A stretch of 64,000 bases of DNA from Bacillus bingmayongensis (lineage in GTDB: Bacteria > Bacillota > Bacilli > Bacillales > Bacillaceae_G): positions 51,317 through 115,316 of the forward strand of contig NZ_JH921517.1 in assembly GCF_000299035.1 (NCBI RefSeq), written 5' to 3'. Position numbers and translations under genes: made by a program. Under the pieces are notes generated by a model. The model worked only from the letters and a program-made list of their open reading frames with translations. It was not told the DNA's origin and made no database searches. This document shows, in pieces, positions 18,379 through 27,673 of this stretch; within the stretch, counting starts at the first letter, position 1; each line of letters opens with the position of its first letter.

Positions 18379-18406
18379 GTATATTGTCGAAGCGCCGATA
18401 TATGAA
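18379..18406 (+). promoter_or_regulatory. candidate sigmaE promoter of spoVID
   Basis: GTATATT (18379-18385), then 11-13 bp, then GATATATGAA (18397-18406) partly matches the mother-cell sigmaE pattern. B. subtilis spoVID is sigmaE-dependent. The -10 match is weak. Confidence 0.3.
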
Positions 18407-18509
18407 AAATCAATAGGAAGCTCTCATGTGCAGTTCGATTTTTTACTCATAAAATGACTCCCGTGCACATAAATCTGTAATGACATACAGTTTGGGAGGG
18501 GGAAAAGAA

Positions 18510-19574
18510 GTGGCAACAGATCATTCATTACGATTTTCATTAAAAGAATCGGTTTGGTTCCAAAAAGGACAGGAAGTCGAAGAACTTTTGTCAATTTCGT
18601 TAGATCCAGACGTTGAGATAGAAGAGCTTGAATACGAGGTAATTGTGAGAGGACAATTGGATTTAACGGGGGAATATATTGCAAGGCAAGATGATTCTGC
18701 GTTTTCATTACGAGATTTATCCCCTGCGAAATCCATTGATTATGTAGAAATGCGAGAAGATGGTGTAAACGAACTTGTACACTCTTTTCCGTTAGAAATC
18801 TCGATTCCGCGAAACCGAGTGAAACAAGTTGAAGAATTGTATGTTTCCATTGAGGAATTTGATTATGAATTAAAGGAAAACGGTTGTTTACAACTATTAG
18901 CGGATGTATCGATATCTGGATTATGTGAGGGTGAGAGAATACAGAATGAAGTGCAAGAGGAAGAAGTTGAAAGAGAGCCGGAAATCACGGTAATGAATGA
19001 GGAAGAAGTTGAGCGAGCACCGGAAATCGCGGTAGTGAATGAGGAAGAAGTTGAAAGAGAGCCAGAGATCACGGTAGTAAATGAGGATAAAACACCAGTA
19101 GAAGTGGAAGAAGTAACAGTTCATACAGAATCAGATGGATGGGAGGATTATGCATTTGAGCCCTTCCAATTAGAGGCGCGTAAAGAACAAGAGTTAGAAG
19201 AGGTAGAGGATTTAAAAGAACATGAAGAGGAAGAACGAGAAGAAGCGAAAGAAACTACACCACAGTTTGAATTGTTTGGCCGGAAGAACTTTAAGAAAGA
19301 GAAGGAAAAGGAATTACAGGAAGAAGTAGAAGCTGCATACTCACAACGGGATGAAAATGCATTATACTTAACAAAATTGTTTACGAAAGAGCCGGAAGAA
19401 GAGTTTACGAAATTACGTATGTATTTTGTGCAAGAAGGAGATACAATTGAATCGGTTGCGGAGCGATATGAAACATCTGTCCAGCATCTACACCGCTTGA
19501 ATCAAACAGATGAAGTATATTTAACTGCAGGGCAAATTATATATATACCTGTGCCAAGAGTGAAGACAAAGTGA
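18510..19574 (+). CDS. spoVID: spore coat morphogenetic protein SpoVID
   Basis: Drives encasement of the forespore by coat proteins and binds SafA. The product has 354 residues from a GTG seven bases after GGGAGGGG; the frame is open to 18480 but that start lacks a ribosome site. The N-terminal domain (about 1-145) is followed by a long Glu-rich region with three imperfect repeats of EEEVEREPEITVVN type (about residues 148-190), then a C-terminal LysM domain (304-349). It is shorter than the 575-residue B. subtilis protein, mainly in the acidic linker. It lies upstream of ysxE as in B. subtilis. Confidence 0.9.
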   Translation: MATDHSLRFSLKESVWFQKGQEVEELLSISLDPDVEIEELEYEVIVRGQLDLTGEYIARQDDSAFSLRDLSPAKSIDYVEMREDGVNELVHSFPLEISIPRNRVKQVEELYVSIEEFDYELKENGCLQLLADVSISGLCEGERIQNEVQEEEVEREPEITVMNEEEVERAPEIAVVNEEEVEREPEITVVNEDKTPVEVEEVTVHTESDGWEDYAFEPFQLEARKEQELEEVEDLKEHEEEEREEAKETTPQFELFGRKNFKKEKEKELQEEVEAAYSQRDENALYLTKLFTKEPEEEFTKLRMYFVQEGDTIESVAERYETSVQHLHRLNQTDEVYLTAGQIIYIPVPRVKTK

Positions 19575-19604
19575 GTGAAGAAGCTTCTCTTCACCTCTTT
19601 TCTT
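19574..19604 (+). terminator. Rho-independent terminator of spoVID
   Basis: GTGAAG and CTTCAC frame an AAGCTTCT loop, followed by CTCTTTTCTTTT. A bcr1 repeat begins directly behind. Confidence 0.65.
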
Positions 19605-19764
19605 TTTATCCCGCTATTAGCGGGCAGTAATCCCACAACCTCAAGATTCAGAGAGGGACGAGGAAGTTAGGTGTGAGGATAGACTGCTGTAAAAGCCCGA
19701 TTGGTGAGGGATCATAATCAGTGGGGGATGGAGAAAACCCCCACTGATTAAAGTTTCACTTTAT
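19605..19764 (+). repeat. bcr1 repeat, full-length copy
   Basis: 160 bp bounded by TTTAT at 19605-19609 and 19760-19764, in the same orientation as the other copies. It is very similar to the copy at 18204 (CCCGCTATTAGCGGGCAG; right end CACTGATTAAAGTTTCAC). The downstream ysxE start is only 32 bp away. Confidence 0.92.
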
Positions 19765-19796
19765 CTTACGTGTTTGAATGAGAAAGGATCATTCGT

Positions 19797-20822
19797 ATGG
19801 ATATAGAATTGCGAGATCGTTATGCCCCGATAGTACAGCGATATCAATTGGATGCCCATCATATGGAAGAGCACGGAAGTGTCATAAAAATTTATACGAA
19901 TCAAGGTCCATATGCATTGAAAAAATTACCGTCTCATAGATTGAAACGAAATAATTTAATGTATCATGTTCAATTTTTACGTGAAAAGGGATTTACACAT
20001 TATGCCCCGATTTACCATGCGAAAGATGGAAATCATATTTTGAGCGATGGAACATATAATTATTATTTAATGCCTTGGCTGGAGCGAGCAGAAGGGAACG
20101 GAGAGGACAATGATCAATATCATAAAATGTTTCAGACGCTAGCGCTGCTTCATCAAAGGACGGTAAAGGAAGAAACATATACTGAAGAAGCGTTAGAGGA
20201 GCATTATACAAATGTCTCTGATCGTTGGGAGAAAGATGGGGAGCTCTTAGAGGAATTCCTTGTAGAGTCTGAGGCAAAATGGTATATGTCTCCGTTTGAA
20301 CTACAGTATTGTACGTATTTTCATCATGTGATGAGGGCGCGTGAATTTGCAACGAAACAGCTTTCGGAGTGGCATGAAGCGATGAAAGAGAAAGAAAAAA
20401 CACGCGTTTCTTTTATTCATGGCAATGTATCGATGAATCATTTTTTATTTGATTATGAACGAAACGGTTATTTTATTAGTTTAGAGAGGTCTCAATTTGC
20501 AACACCAGTTCAAGATCTTGTTCGCTTTTATTCCCGCTCATTGAACACATATCCAATTGCGAGAAGTGATCGCTTTGAATGGTATCAGGTGTATCAAAAG
20601 AATTTTCCGTTTACGAAAGAAGAACAACTCCTTATGTTTGCTTATCTAACATATCCATCCCCATTTATTCGGCAAATCCAATCTTATACAAGCAAGCAGC
20701 AGAGCCGTGGTGAAAAGAAAGAACTTCAAGGTGTGAAAATGTTACAGCAAGCGCATTGGCTTGTAAGTAATATAGAATATTTCATTTCACAATTACAAGC
20801 TGCGCAGCAAGGAAATGAATAA
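19797..20822 (+). CDS. ysxE: spore coat protein YsxE, CotS-type kinase fold
   Basis: A 341-residue protein of the CotS/aminoglycoside-phosphotransferase-like group. A nucleotide-fold N-lobe (residues 20-100) leads to a C-lobe with FIHGNVSMNHFLFD near residue 204, which matches the catalytic-loop pattern HGDxxxxNxL in weakened form (Asn for Asp), and then a Glu-containing segment where kinases have DFG. Activity may therefore be lost. In B. subtilis YsxE is a SpoVID-dependent coat protein. ATG follows GAAAGGA. Confidence 0.88.
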   Translation: MDIELRDRYAPIVQRYQLDAHHMEEHGSVIKIYTNQGPYALKKLPSHRLKRNNLMYHVQFLREKGFTHYAPIYHAKDGNHILSDGTYNYYLMPWLERAEGNGEDNDQYHKMFQTLALLHQRTVKEETYTEEALEEHYTNVSDRWEKDGELLEEFLVESEAKWYMSPFELQYCTYFHHVMRAREFATKQLSEWHEAMKEKEKTRVSFIHGNVSMNHFLFDYERNGYFISLERSQFATPVQDLVRFYSRSLNTYPIARSDRFEWYQVYQKNFPFTKEEQLLMFAYLTYPSPFIRQIQSYTSKQQSRGEKKELQGVKMLQQAHWLVSNIEYFISQLQAAQQGNE

Positions 20823-20857
20823 TAGCCGTAGTCTCAAGACGCTGTGAGGCTACGGCT
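20823..20857. terminator. hairpin between ysxE and the convergent small gene
   Basis: AGCCGTAGTCTCA (20824-20836) and TGTGAGGCTACGGCT form a long imperfect stem. There is no T-tract on the plus strand; the small minus-strand gene ends inside it. It may separate the convergent genes. Confidence 0.5.
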
Positions 20858-21050
20858 GAAAATGTAAGCGGATTGTGGCTACAACAAAGATGATAAGGAT
20901 GATGAAATCTAAGAAGGTTGGAAGCAGTAATGTTCGAATTCCTTGGAAAATAGTAAGTGGAATAGCAAAATCAGAAAAAATCGTTTGTAAATTCCTAACC
21001 CATGAAGGGGCTGAAAAATTGTAGGTGCGTCGGTATCGTCGCATAATCAA
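20850..21050 (-). CDS. conserved small membrane protein, unknown
   Basis: Encodes 66 residues from TTG 21050 (GGAGG five bases upstream) or 64 from ATG 21044 (spacing 11). A basic N-terminus (MRRYRRTYNFS) is followed by two hydrophobic stretches, about residues 24-40 and 45-62. I know no function. It lies convergent to ysxE and upstream of, and divergent from, the valS leader. Confidence 0.55.
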   Translation of the reverse strand: MIMRRYRRTYNFSAPSWVRNLQTIFSDFAIPLTIFQGIRTLLLPTFLDFIILIIFVVATIRLHFQP

Positions 21051-21118
21051 TCATTCCTCCGTACAGAAAGCATTTACTACACATTGAGCTTGAAAGGTGA
21101 AGGTGCAATATTACAGTA

Positions 21119-21170
21119 TGCAGGATAAGTACCTAAGGTGCTTGTGCTGCTTTTTTCATTTTTCGTACAT
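21119..21170 (+). other. terminator-like hairpin in the valS upstream region
   Basis: GCAG...AAGTACC pairs with GGTGCTT...CTGC (one G-U pair, with small internal mismatches), followed by TTTTTTCATTTTT. No plus-strand gene directly upstream explains it; it may catch read-through from ysxE. Confidence 0.45.
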
Positions 21171-21339
21171 AGGTTGCAAAAAAATGCTTACGCTAATTGA
21201 CGATTGTACACTGTTTTTTTGATAATTAGGAAAGAACGGAGTCTATCAACTGTAGAAATTTGATGAAAAATATTTTTATCTTGACGAATATGGTTTCGTT
21301 TTTTACACTATTGTATATAATAAATAACAATTATATAAA

Positions 21340-21590
21340 TACGTTGAAGGGGAAGAGTATAACATTAAACGTCTGCAGAGAGGAGAATTATTAGCTGTGA
21401 GATTCTCTAGATAGTCATGTTAGAAGGTAGCCCTGGAGTATCTTTTCTGAACGGAGTCATTCTCATTAGGAAAAGACGGACCTGTCCGTTATCCAATTAA
21501 GAGTATAAGCAAATTTTGAATTTGTTTGTAAATAAAGGTGGTACCACGATGTCCCTCGTCCTTTTTGGATGAGGGGCATTTTTTATTTTA
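21340..21590 (+). promoter_or_regulatory. T-box riboswitch of valS (tRNA-Val)
   Basis: A T-box leader that senses uncharged tRNA-Val and allows read-through into valS. The T-box sequence AAAGGTGGTACCACG is at 21534-21548. The terminator (CCCTCGTCC with GGATGAGGGG, then Ts) is at 21553-21587. In the stem I region the triplet GTA at 21427-21429 (in GAAGGTAGCC, before the usual CTGGAG) is the likely valine specifier. A TATAAT box is at 21316-21321. Confidence 0.93.
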
Positions 21591-21603
21591 AGGAGGGAAA
21601 ATA

Positions 21604-24243
21604 ATGTCAAACACGGAAAAGAATTTACCGACTAAATATGATCATATGTCCGTTGAAGAAGGCCGTTATAAATGGTGGCTTGATGGCAAATATTTCGAAG
21701 CAAAAGGAGATGCAGAAAAACAGCCATATACAATTGTAATTCCACCTCCAAACGTAACAGGTAAATTGCATTTAGGGCACGCTTGGGATACGACACTTCA
21801 AGATATTTTAACGCGTACAAAGCGTATGCAAGGATACGATGTATTATGGCTTCCAGGAATGGACCATGCAGGTATCGCAACACAGGCAAAAGTAGAAGGA
21901 AAACTTCGTGAAGAAGGTATTTCACGTTACGATCTTGGCCGTGAGAAATTCCTTGAAAAAGCATGGGAATGGAAGGAAGAATATGCTTCTCACATTCGTC
22001 AGCAATGGGGAAAAGTTGGTTTAGGATTAGATTACTCTCGTGAGCGCTTTACATTAGACGAAGGTTTATCTGATGCAGTTAATAAAGTATTCGTTCAATT
22101 ATACGAAAAAGGCTTAATTTACCGCGGAGAATATATTATTAACTGGGACCCAGCAACACGTACTGCCCTTTCTGATATTGAAGTAATTCATAAAGACGTT
22201 CAAGGTGCATTCTACCATATGAACTACCCATTAACAGACGGTTCTGGTCACATTCGCCTAGCGACAACTCGTCCAGAAACAATGCTTGGTGATACAGCAG
22301 TAGCGGTTCATCCAGAAGACGATCGCTACAAACATTTAATCGGAAAAACAGTTACACTTCCAATCGTAGATCGTGAAATTCCGATTATTGCTGATGAGTA
22401 TGTAGAAAAAGATTTCGGAACAGGTGTTGTGAAAATTACACCAGCTCATGATCCGAATGACTTTGAAGTAGGTAACCGCCATGACTTACCACGCATTCTT
22501 GTAATGAACGAAGATGGCACAATGAATGAAAAAGCGGGTAAATATAACGGCATGGATCGTTTCGAATGCCGTAAGCAATTAGTAAAAGACTTGCAAGAAG
22601 CAGGCGTATTAGTAGAAATTGAGCCTCATATGCATGCGGTTGGTCATAGTGAGCGTAGCGGAGCGGTTGTTGAGCCTTACTTATCAACACAATGGTTCGT
22701 AAAAATGGCACCACTTGCAGAAAAGGCAGTTGCATTACAACAAAAAGAAGAAGAGAAAGTAACGTTCGTACCAGATCGTTTCGAGAACACATACTTACGC
22801 TGGATGGAAAACATTCATGACTGGTGTATTTCTCGTCAATTATGGTGGGGACATCGCATTCCAGCTTGGTATCATAAAGAAACTGGTGAAGTATACGTAG
22901 GTACAGAAGCACCAGCAGATATTGAAAACTGGAATCAAGACAATGATGTACTTGATACATGGTTTAGCTCAGCATTATGGCCATTCTCAACACTTGGTTG
23001 GCCAAATGAAGATGCAGCAGACTTCAAACGTTACTATTCAACAGATGCACTTGTAACTGGTTATGACATCATCTTCTTCTGGGTATCTCGTATGATTTTC
23101 CAAGGTTTAGAGTTTACAGGAGAGCGTCCATTTAAAGACGTATTAATTCATGGTCTTGTTCGCGATGAGCAAGGACGTAAAATGAGTAAATCTCTTGGTA
23201 ACGGTATTGATCCAATGGAAGTTATCGAGAAGTACGGTGCAGATGCGATGCGCTTCTTCTTATCAACAGGAAGTGCGCCAGGTCAAGATTTACGCTTCAG
23301 CATGGAGAAAGTAGAATCTACTTGGAACTTCATCAATAAAATTTGGAACGCGTCTCGTTTCGTATTAATGAACATGGATGATATGAAATATGAAGATATC
23401 GATTTAACTGGTGAAAAATCAGTTGCAGATAAGTGGATTTTAACTCGCTTAAATGAAACAATTGAAAGTGTAACACGTAACATGGATAAGTATGAATTTG
23501 GTGAAGCTGGCCGTGCGTTATACAACTTCATTTGGGACGATTTCTGTGACTGGTACATTGAAATGGCGAAACTTCCGTTATATGGCGAAGATGAAGCGGC
23601 GAAGAAAACAACTCGTTCTGTTTTAGCATATGTATTAGATCAAACGATGCGTTTATTACACCCATTCATGCCATTCGTAACAGAGAAAATTTGGCAGCAC
23701 TTACCTCATGAAGGTGAATCTATTACAGTAGCAGCGTGGCCAACAGTTCGAGAAGATTTACAAGACAAAGAAGCAGCGGCAGAAATGCACCTTCTTGTTG
23801 ATATCATTCGCTCTGTTCGTAACATTCGTGCTGAAGTAAATACGCCAATGAGCAAAAAAGTTCAATTGCAAATTAAAGCAAAAGACGAAGCAGTATTAGC
23901 ACAGCTTACGAAAAACAGCTCTTACATCGAGCGTTTCTGTAATCCAAGCGAATTAACAATTAAGACGGATTTACAAGCGCCAGAAAAAGCGATGACGGCA
24001 ATCGTATCAGGTGCAGAGTTATTCTTACCGTTAGCTGATCTTATCAATCTTGATGAAGAGAAAGCACGCCTTGAAAAAGAACTTGAGAAGTTTGATAAAG
24101 AGGTAGAACGCGTACAGAAGAAACTTGCAAACCAAGGTTTCGTAGCAAAAGCTCCAGCAGCAGTTATTGAAGGAGAGCGTGCGAAAGAACAAGATTACTT
24201 AGAAAAACGCGAAGCAGTTCGTCAACGTCTAGCTGATCTTTAA
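21604..24243 (+). CDS. valS: valyl-tRNA synthetase
   Basis: A class I aminoacyl-tRNA synthetase of 879 residues. The HIGH motif appears as HLGH at 56-59 (in [15 protein letters not shown]), and KMSKS is at 526-530. The CP1 editing domain lies between them, with [15 protein letters not shown] as a landmark. The C-terminal coiled-coil arm (about 815-879, rich in Glu, Lys and Leu) binds tRNA. It is controlled by the T-box leader. AAGGAGG is upstream of the ATG. A terminator follows. Confidence 0.97.
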   Translation: MSNTEKNLPTKYDHMSVEEGRYKWWLDGKYFEAKGDAEKQPYTIVIPPPNVTGKLHLGHAWDTTLQDILTRTKRMQGYDVLWLPGMDHAGIATQAKVEGKLREEGISRYDLGREKFLEKAWEWKEEYASHIRQQWGKVGLGLDYSRERFTLDEGLSDAVNKVFVQLYEKGLIYRGEYIINWDPATRTALSDIEVIHKDVQGAFYHMNYPLTDGSGHIRLATTRPETMLGDTAVAVHPEDDRYKHLIGKTVTLPIVDREIPIIADEYVEKDFGTGVVKITPAHDPNDFEVGNRHDLPRILVMNEDGTMNEKAGKYNGMDRFECRKQLVKDLQEAGVLVEIEPHMHAVGHSERSGAVVEPYLSTQWFVKMAPLAEKAVALQQKEEEKVTFVPDRFENTYLRWMENIHDWCISRQLWWGHRIPAWYHKETGEVYVGTEAPADIENWNQDNDVLDTWFSSALWPFSTLGWPNEDAADFKRYYSTDALVTGYDIIFFWVSRMIFQGLEFTGERPFKDVLIHGLVRDEQGRKMSKSLGNGIDPMEVIEKYGADAMRFFLSTGSAPGQDLRFSMEKVESTWNFINKIWNASRFVLMNMDDMKYEDIDLTGEKSVADKWILTRLNETIESVTRNMDKYEFGEAGRALYNFIWDDFCDWYIEMAKLPLYGEDEAAKKTTRSVLAYVLDQTMRLLHPFMPFVTEKIWQHLPHEGESITVAAWPTVREDLQDKEAAAEMHLLVDIIRSVRNIRAEVNTPMSKKVQLQIKAKDEAVLAQLTKNSSYIERFCNPSELTIKTDLQAPEKAMTAIVSGAELFLPLADLINLDEEKARLEKELEKFDKEVERVQKKLANQGFVAKAPAAVIEGERAKEQDYLEKREAVRQRLADL

Positions 24244-24259
24244 AAATAAAAATCGTTTT

Positions 24260-24295
24260 AAAGAGATTCACCATATTGGTGAGTCTCTTTTATTT
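24260..24295 (+). terminator. Rho-independent terminator of valS
   Basis: AAAGAGATTCACC pairs with GGTGAGTCTCTTT around ATATT, then TTATTT. The stem contains one A-G mismatch. Confidence 0.85.
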
Positions 24296-24344
24296 GCGTA
24301 TAATAGGATTAAGAAGGTTGTTTTTTGAAAGGGGAAAGGCAAGC

Positions 24345-25646
24345 GTGGTACATACATACGAAGAAGCAATAAGCTGGATTCATAGCCGATTAAAGTTTGG
24401 CATTAAGCCAGGATTAGAAAGAATGCAGTGGATGCTAGAGGAACTTGGAAATCCTGAGCGTCATATAAAATGTGTTCATCTTGCAGGAACAAATGGCAAA
24501 GGTTCAACTTTAACATATATGCGTTATATGTTAGAGGCGGGAAAATATAAGGTCGGGACATTTACGTCTCCATATATTGAAACATTTAATGAACGAATTG
24601 GTGTGAATGGAAAACCAATTGCAGATACAGAGATTATTGAACTTGTAAATATGGTCAAACCAGTTGTAGAAAAATTAGATGAAACAAATTTAGGAGAAGC
24701 AACGGAGTTTGAAATTATTACAGTAATGGCAATCTGCTATTTCGGTAAAATGAATTTCTGTGACATCGTCTTGTTTGAAACAGGGCTTGGTGGTCGTTTT
24801 GATTCTACAAATGTGGTTTATCCAGTTCTGACGATTATTACAAATATCGGCCATGATCATATGCATATTTTAGGGAATACGTTAGCGGAAATTGCGTATG
24901 AAAAGGCGGGAATTATTAAATCGGGTGTTCCTGTTATTACAGGCGTGCAGGATGAAGAAGCACTTGAGGTTATTCAAAAGGTTGCCAAAGGAAAAAATGC
25001 AAACCTTTATGAACTTGGAAAGCAATTTATAGCTGTTCATCAGCGTTCAGATGAAGATGGAGAGCATTTTGATTTTTCTTGTCCGTTTGCTTCATTTGAG
25101 GAAGTTCAGATTTCGATGAAAGGAAGCCATCAAGTCGGAAATGCAGCATTAGCACTGATGGGGGTTATGTATCTTAAAACATACCTATCATTCTTAATGG
25201 AGGAAGAGCATATTTGCACAGGATTAAGTGAAGCATATTGGATTGGCCGATTTGAACGGTTACAAAGTAATCCTGACGTCATTATAGATGGTGCCCATAA
25301 CCCTGAAGGAATTGCAAGCCTTGTGAAAACAGTAGAAGCTCATTATAACGATAAAAACGTCATTGTTTTATTTACTGCCCTTGGTGATAAACAGCTAGAT
25401 AATATGGTAGGACAATTAGAAACAATTGCAGATGAAATGATTTTTACAACATTCACATTTGATCGTGCGATTTCTGCTGAGGAGCTTGCAGCCTACTCGC
25501 ATAAGGAAACAAAACAAGTTTTTGAGAATTGGAAAGAAGCTGTTGATGCAAAGATAAATGATCTTCAAGAAAATGACGTTTTTATCATAACGGGATCACT
25601 TTACTTTATTTCAGAAGTTCGAAAATACATTCGTGAAAGAAACTAG
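24345..25646 (+). CDS. folC: folylpolyglutamate synthase / dihydrofolate synthase
   Basis: Adds glutamate to dihydropteroate and to folates. The protein of 433 residues belongs to the Mur ligase superfamily; the ATP loop GTNGKGST is at 48-55, with HDHMHILGNTLAEIAYEKAGI and DGAHNPEGI as later signatures. The GTG start follows GAAAGGGG; the in-frame extension back to 24276 runs through the valS terminator and is rejected. It lies downstream of valS as in B. subtilis, although the terminator between them implies control by read-through or a separate promoter. Confidence 0.95.
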   Translation: MVHTYEEAISWIHSRLKFGIKPGLERMQWMLEELGNPERHIKCVHLAGTNGKGSTLTYMRYMLEAGKYKVGTFTSPYIETFNERIGVNGKPIADTEIIELVNMVKPVVEKLDETNLGEATEFEIITVMAICYFGKMNFCDIVLFETGLGGRFDSTNVVYPVLTIITNIGHDHMHILGNTLAEIAYEKAGIIKSGVPVITGVQDEEALEVIQKVAKGKNANLYELGKQFIAVHQRSDEDGEHFDFSCPFASFEEVQISMKGSHQVGNAALALMGVMYLKTYLSFLMEEEHICTGLSEAYWIGRFERLQSNPDVIIDGAHNPEGIASLVKTVEAHYNDKNVIVLFTALGDKQLDNMVGQLETIADEMIFTTFTFDRAISAEELAAYSHKETKQVFENWKEAVDAKINDLQENDVFIITGSLYFISEVRKYIRERN

Positions 25647-25674
25647 GACAGCAACTGCTGTCCTAGTTTTTTGT
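25641..25674 (+). terminator. Rho-independent terminator of folC
   Basis: AACTAGGACAGC pairs with GCTGTCCTAGTT around AACT, then TTTT. It overlaps the folC stop. Confidence 0.9.
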
Positions 25675-25812
25675 TCTACAAATGAAGTCAAATGCATACA
25701 TATAAGATAACTATATGGGGCAATTTGACGAATCCCTCTGACAAATATCTCGTTTTTTTGTGAAATGAATATGATATGATGCGGACAATGATAAGAGGTG
25801 AGGTGTGAGGGT

Positions 25813-26772
25813 ATGGACAAGCAATCACGAACAATCTCGGTTAAGGTAAATGGAACGGAAGCAAAGTATGAAGAAAAGAAGAAAGAAAAAGAAGAATTTG
25901 ATTGGATGGTAGTTGATAGTGAAACGTCACAAAATGTAGTGCCATTTCAAAAAAACAAGTTACCATCTATCCGGCAGCATCGAAAGAAATGGAGTAATAT
26001 ACTTATTTTTACAGTTACTACTGCGATTATCATTGGCACAATGTTAGGGATGGGAATGCTTCACTTGTTAACGGGACAAGGTACAGCTCGGGAAGCTACA
26101 GTAACAAGTGGAGAAAAGAATAATGAAGCAGAGCAAAAAGAAGTAACGGCTGAAGAGAAAAAAGAAGAAAAACCAAAGGTGGGGAGTGCATCTGCTTTAG
26201 AACCAATCACTTTATATTTCGTGCAAGGAGGTCTCTATTCTTCTGAAGAAAAGGGACAGGCAGCTACTCAGGAGTGGAAAGATAATGGGGGCGTAGCAGC
26301 TATTAAACCAAATGATGACAAGTATTCACTTGTAGTTGGAATTTCTAGTGACGAGCAATCCGTAGATAAATTAATTGGACAATATAAGAAAGATGGTGTA
26401 TCAGTTTTGAAAAAGAAATGGGAAATTACAGATCGGGCATTGCTGAAAAGTGACAAAGAATCTGGTCCATTGTTAAGTAAGTTGCAGCCATTATACATTC
26501 ATTTTGTAAAATACTCGACTAGTATACAACCTGGAAGTAAAAGTAATCCAAAAGAAATAGAAACGATTGAAAAGGAATGGAAGGCAATTGAAAAAGAGGG
26601 GAAATCAATTAAGCGTGAGGATGTAAAAAAAATATATACGTATGCATCAGTAGCTGTACAAACAATAAAAGAAGGAAAGACTGATAAAGAAGCAGTAGCT
26701 AAATTGAATCAAGTTATTATTGATGGTTTGCTTTCTTATGAAAAAGTGGTTTCGCAAAAAGCAAAAGAGTAG
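25813..26772 (+). CDS. spoIIB: stage II sporulation protein B (SpoIIB)
   Basis: A bitopic membrane protein that helps remodel the sporulation septum and localise engulfment proteins. It has 319 residues from ATG 25813, preceded by GAGGTGAGGTGTGAGGG. A charged cytoplasmic N-terminus (1-60) leads to one transmembrane segment (about 62-86), an extracytoplasmic Lys/Glu-rich linker, and a SPOR-like domain (about 133-205). Placement between folC and maf matches B. subtilis except that comC, which lies there in B. subtilis, is absent. Identification rests on domain plan and synteny. Confidence 0.82.
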   Translation: MDKQSRTISVKVNGTEAKYEEKKKEKEEFDWMVVDSETSQNVVPFQKNKLPSIRQHRKKWSNILIFTVTTAIIIGTMLGMGMLHLLTGQGTAREATVTSGEKNNEAEQKEVTAEEKKEEKPKVGSASALEPITLYFVQGGLYSSEEKGQAATQEWKDNGGVAAIKPNDDKYSLVVGISSDEQSVDKLIGQYKKDGVSVLKKKWEITDRALLKSDKESGPLLSKLQPLYIHFVKYSTSIQPGSKSNPKEIETIEKEWKAIEKEGKSIKREDVKKIYTYASVAVQTIKEGKTDKEAVAKLNQVIIDGLLSYEKVVSQKAKE

Positions 26773-26778
26773 GATAAT

Positions 26779-26856
26779 GGAGTAAGGAGTAAGGAGTAAG
26801 GAGTAAGGAGTAAGGAGTAAGGAGTAAGGAGTAAGGAGGAAGAAGGAAGAAGGAAG
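26779..26856 (+). repeat. heptanucleotide tandem repeat
   Basis: GGAGTAA is repeated eight times without error (26779-26834), followed by GGA and three copies of GGAAGAA (26838-26858). It lies in the spoIIB-maf spacer directly after the spoIIB stop. Such arrays change length by slippage. Confidence 0.92.
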
Positions 26857-26906
26857 AAGTGTGTATACTTCTTTCTCTTCTTTTGGATTATATATCTATA
26901 GAAATG

Positions 26907-26945
26907 TTTTCTTACTATAGCAGATATAACTCTATAGTAAGAAAA
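26907..26945 (+). other. perfect 14-bp inverted repeat
   Basis: TTTTCTTACTATAG (26907-26920) and CTATAGTAAGAAAA (26932-26945) flank an 11-base loop. It could act as a bidirectional hairpin or terminator in the spoIIB-maf spacer. Confidence 0.6.
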
Positions 26946-26977
26946 TATCATTTCCTAAAAAGAAAATGATATTTTTA
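26941..26977 (+). terminator. terminator-like hairpin of spoIIB
   Basis: AAAATATCATTT and AAATGATATTTT flank a short loop, with Ts behind. Its left arm overlaps the last five bases of the preceding inverted repeat. Confidence 0.6.
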
Positions 26978-27050
26978 CAATTTGTCGGAAAGGTACTTGT
27001 TTGATACGATCAAGCTATATTTTTCTGCTTTATGTAAGAAAGGAGAACAC

Positions 27051-27626
27051 ATGAAAAAACTTATTTTAGCATCTGGGTCACCACGCCGAAAGGAATTACT
27101 TGAACTAGCAGATGTACCATTTGAAATTGTTGTAAGTGAAATAGAAGAAACCATCGGTGCGTATTCATCACCTGCTGATATTGTGATGTCACTTGCCTTG
27201 CAAAAAGCATCTGCTGTAGCCGAAAATCATGGTGATTGTGTGGTATTAGGTGCAGATACAATTGTTACATATGAATCACGTATTCTTGGTAAGCCTTCTG
27301 ATGAAGCGGAGGCAAAAGAAATGTTGCAACTATTATCAGGAAAAACACATGAAGTATATACAGGTGTTGCGCTTATTGCAAAAGAAAAAACAGTAACTTT
27401 CTATGAGCGTACAGAAGTTACATTTTGGGAGTTAACAGAAGAAGAAATTGATGCGTATATTGCATCGAAAGAACCGCTGGATAAGGCTGGAAGTTACGGT
27501 ATTCAAGGAAAAGGTTCCATCTTTGTTCAACATATTCAAGGAGATTACTACAGTGTAGTCGGATTACCAATTGCACGTCTTGTTCGTGAATTAAAACAGT
27601 TCGATAGTGATGCATCCCATGCGTAA
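27051..27626 (+). CDS. maf: Maf nucleotide pyrophosphatase
   Basis: A house-cleaning pyrophosphatase that hydrolyses dTTP/UTP and modified nucleotides and is linked to septum control in Bacillus. It has 191 residues from ATG 27051 (AAAGGAG eight bases upstream); the frame is open to 26982 but without a ribosome site. The family motif [12 protein letters not shown] is at residues 4-15, and the catalytic Asp lies in LGADTIV. It precedes radC and mreB as in B. subtilis. Confidence 0.94.
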   Translation: MKKLILASGSPRRKELLELADVPFEIVVSEIEETIGAYSSPADIVMSLALQKASAVAENHGDCVVLGADTIVTYESRILGKPSDEAEAKEMLQLLSGKTHEVYTGVALIAKEKTVTFYERTEVTFWELTEEEIDAYIASKEPLDKAGSYGIQGKGSIFVQHIQGDYYSVVGLPIARLVRELKQFDSDASHA

Positions 27627-27673
27627 AATTGCATGGGGTTTTCTTTGCGAAAGATTGAAAAAGGAGTGAAAAT

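Noticed and set aside
1108-19764. bcr1 copies as CRISPR or REP-type repeats
   Set aside because: Only four widely spaced copies with TTTAT target duplications and a length near 160 bp, which fits bcr1.
22436-22960. 174-codon frame antisense to valS
   Set aside because: Shadow of the optimised codon usage of valS; no start signal and low-complexity composition.
26779-26858. CRISPR array
   Set aside because: Seven-base units without spacers; a simple tandem repeat. The safA repeats are also contiguous, without spacers, and in frame with the protein.
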